A stretch of DNA of 35,439 nt from an uncultured Planctomycetaceae bacterium. GTDB taxonomy: Bacteria; Planctomycetota; Planctomycetia; Planctomycetales; Planctomycetaceae. Shown in pieces: positions 34,354-35,439 of the stretch; the stretch's first letter is position 1, and each line of letters opens with the position of its first letter. The position numbers and the translations under genes were made by a program. The DNA is taken from positions 1 through 35,439 of the forward strand of contig CAIOKE010000277.1 of the NCBI GenBank assembly GCA_903858815.1, written 5' to 3'. Below the pieces are notes generated by a model, which was not told the DNA's origin, did no database searches, and saw only the letters and a list, made by a program, of their open reading frames with translations.

Positions 34354-34421
34354 CTGATTGGTGCAGCGAATGAGTCTGCGACCTTGTCAGGGGCATGCGA
34401 GGGATCAGGCCGGCGGCAGGC

Positions 34422-34920
34422 TCAAATTTTGGGGGTCGTTCCAACGTAGTAGAACAGATCCCTTCCCAACCGATTTCCGTTGTTCGTCCGGTTGCCGTCG
34501 CTGGAGGTTTCTTCGTAATCCGCAAGGAAGCCGACGTAGTAGCCTTCAGCGCTGTCGATGAGGGACTGTGGTATGCTGCTTCGATTCACGTCAAATTGAA
34601 CCGTGGTGGGGCGGATTGCTTTGCCTGCGAGGGGTTTGGAAGCCACAAGCAAATCATCAGCAGTGATCTCAGCATCCTCGCTGATGAAGAGACCCAGTTC
34701 AGCAGACTCAACACCGGAGATCTGAGCACCTGTTGGTGGCGTGGCGATGCTGATATAGTCGCGGCCTGCGCCACCGGAGACTGTAATCTGGCGCCCCGAC
34801 AGTCACATCGTCACCCAGAGCGACACGGTCGCTGGCGCCCCCGAGAATCATGGTCGGGTTTCCACCGACACCAACGCTGCTGGCCGCAACGAAGTCATTT
34901 CCCAGTTTCGCCGCAGAATC
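34422..34920 (-). pseudogene. Beta-roll (calcium-binding repeat) protein fragment, frameshifted
   Basis: The minus frame ends with FYYVGTTPKI at 34422 and reads back to about 34800 as acidic beta-rich sequence (VSGGAGRDYISIATPP; ISEDAEITADDLLV). Upstream, another frame continues the same protein: KLGNDFVAASSVGVGG and ILGGASDRVALGDDVTV. Dropping one base from the C-run at 34794-34797 joins them as DDVTVGRQITVSGGAG. GGxGxD-type turns suggest an RTX/haemolysin-like beta roll. I see no start codon with a Shine-Dalgarno box; before 34920 the frame becomes Cys/Thr-rich and unlike the family. It is probably a decayed C-terminal piece, or part of the larger gene to the right. Confidence 0.6.
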
Positions 34921-35071
34921 GCAGTGTGTCTCTGTGCATGTGTCTGATTCAGTACCTCGTGTGCACTGCCGGAGTGCGGTTCTGTCGGGACGACGAGTGA
35001 AAACGAAAGTGGCCGAGCACTGCGATATGCGTGGTCGCTGATGCTTCAGGGGTTGTTCGGCTGGTACGGGA

Positions 35072-35439
35072 TTACGTGGCCATTATGCTGAATGTCATTT
35101 GGGGTGAGGCGGCGAGCGTCCCGGCGAGCAGTTCGAGGCTTTCGGAACTGGTGAGGGTGGGGGTGATGCGTCGGTAGAAGAAGCCGAAGCGGATTGGTCC
35201 GATGGAGACGCGATTGGTTCCGGTACCGCCTTCGACGACAGCGAAGGTGCGAGTGGTGAGGTTTTCGCCGAGCGTCAGGCGGTCATTGCCGGCGGCGAGA
35301 TCGATGTCGAGGCGGGTGGCAGTGATGCGTTCGAGATCAAGCGTGTCGGCAGCCGCGGTACCGCGGATGGCAAGCTGAATGGTGGCGGTGCTGTTTTGGA
35401 GTGCGGCGGCTTCAGCATCGGAGAAGCGGAGGCTGCGTG
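35072..35439 (-). CDS. C-terminal part of a large beta-roll/surface repeat protein (5' end outside window)
   Basis: The reading frame enters at the right edge and stops at TAA 35072-35074, about 122 codons. Visible text includes LAIRGTAAADTLDLERI, NDRLTLGENLTTRTFAVVEG and TNRVSIGPIRFGFFYRR: beta-strand-rich, with N-D-R-L-T-L-G turns like the fragment at 34422-34920. No signal, anchor or catalytic motif lies in this piece. Such proteins in planctomycetes are commonly very long and exported. The end MTFSIMAT lacks a PEP-CTERM or sorting signal. Confidence 0.6.
   Translation of the reverse strand, partial: RSLRFSDAEAAALQNSTATIQLAIRGTAAADTLDLERITATRLDIDLAAGNDRLTLGENLTTRTFAVVEGGTGTNRVSIGPIRFGFFYRRITPTLTSSESLELLAGTLAASPQMTFSIMAT

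Noticed and set aside
1-35439. CRISPR arrays, tRNA or rRNA genes, integrase or transposase genes
   Set aside because: None seen by eye; the only direct repeat array is the 8-bp tandem at 19898-19945, and no cloverleaf or transposase motifs were noticed.

Overview
The window looks like a chromosome segment of a planctomycete (phylum Planctomycetota). The strongest pointers are the neighbouring genes for a Tat-exported DUF1501 protein and a cytochrome c-like PSCyt1/PSCyt2/PSD1 protein, together with an exported sulfatase. All three are hallmark families of that phylum. The genus cannot be fixed from the sequence alone.

Layout. 1-129 is the 3' end of a group II intron (domains V and VI) whose body lies outside the window. 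313-7789 (minus) carries DUF1501, the PSCyt/PSD1 protein, a glucose-1-dehydrogenase-like MDR enzyme and an RtcB RNA ligase. 8166-9473 (plus) is a sulfatase. 9610-16226 (plus) is a tight run: small membrane protein, AIM24/TIGR00266 protein, M48 metallopeptidase, SNF2 helicase, SWIM zinc-finger protein with a histone-H1-like tail, GNAT acetyltransferase. 16340-17230 is a methyltransferase at the edge of a surface-glycan locus.

17255-34305 is a coherent glycan locus made of two divergent operons that share a control region at about 27015-27352. The plus-strand operon (27353-34305) encodes a full legionaminic-acid-type nonulosonic acid pathway: CMP-sugar synthetase (LegF), NeuB-like synthase (LegI), hydrolysing 2-epimerase (LegG), PglD-like N-acetyltransferase (LegH), CBS-nucleotidyltransferase (PtmE type), 4,6-dehydratase (LegB) and PLP aminotransferase (LegC). 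The minus-strand operon (27014 down to 17255) encodes a sugar-amidation trio (HisF-like, HisH-like, PP-loop amidotransferase of the WbuX/PseA/WbpG type), a capsule-type glycosyltransferase, a DUF4254 protein, a GT9 heptosyltransferase-like enzyme, a protein with bacterial sialyltransferase-like motifs, and an MBOAT plus SGNH O-acylation pair. The inference is that the cell makes a CMP-activated, probably acetamidino-modified legionaminic acid, transfers it to a surface glycan and O-acylates that glycan.

Two reading frames are broken by one apparent extra base in a G/C run: the nucleotidyltransferase (31755-31759, exactly at its catalytic Asp) and a beta-roll protein fragment (34794-34797). 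Either sequence errors or real mutations could explain this. A strong bidirectional terminator (34319-34353) closes the locus. Beyond it lie minus-strand pieces of a large calcium-binding-repeat type surface protein that runs off the window end. Functions are read from motifs and context only; no database search was possible.
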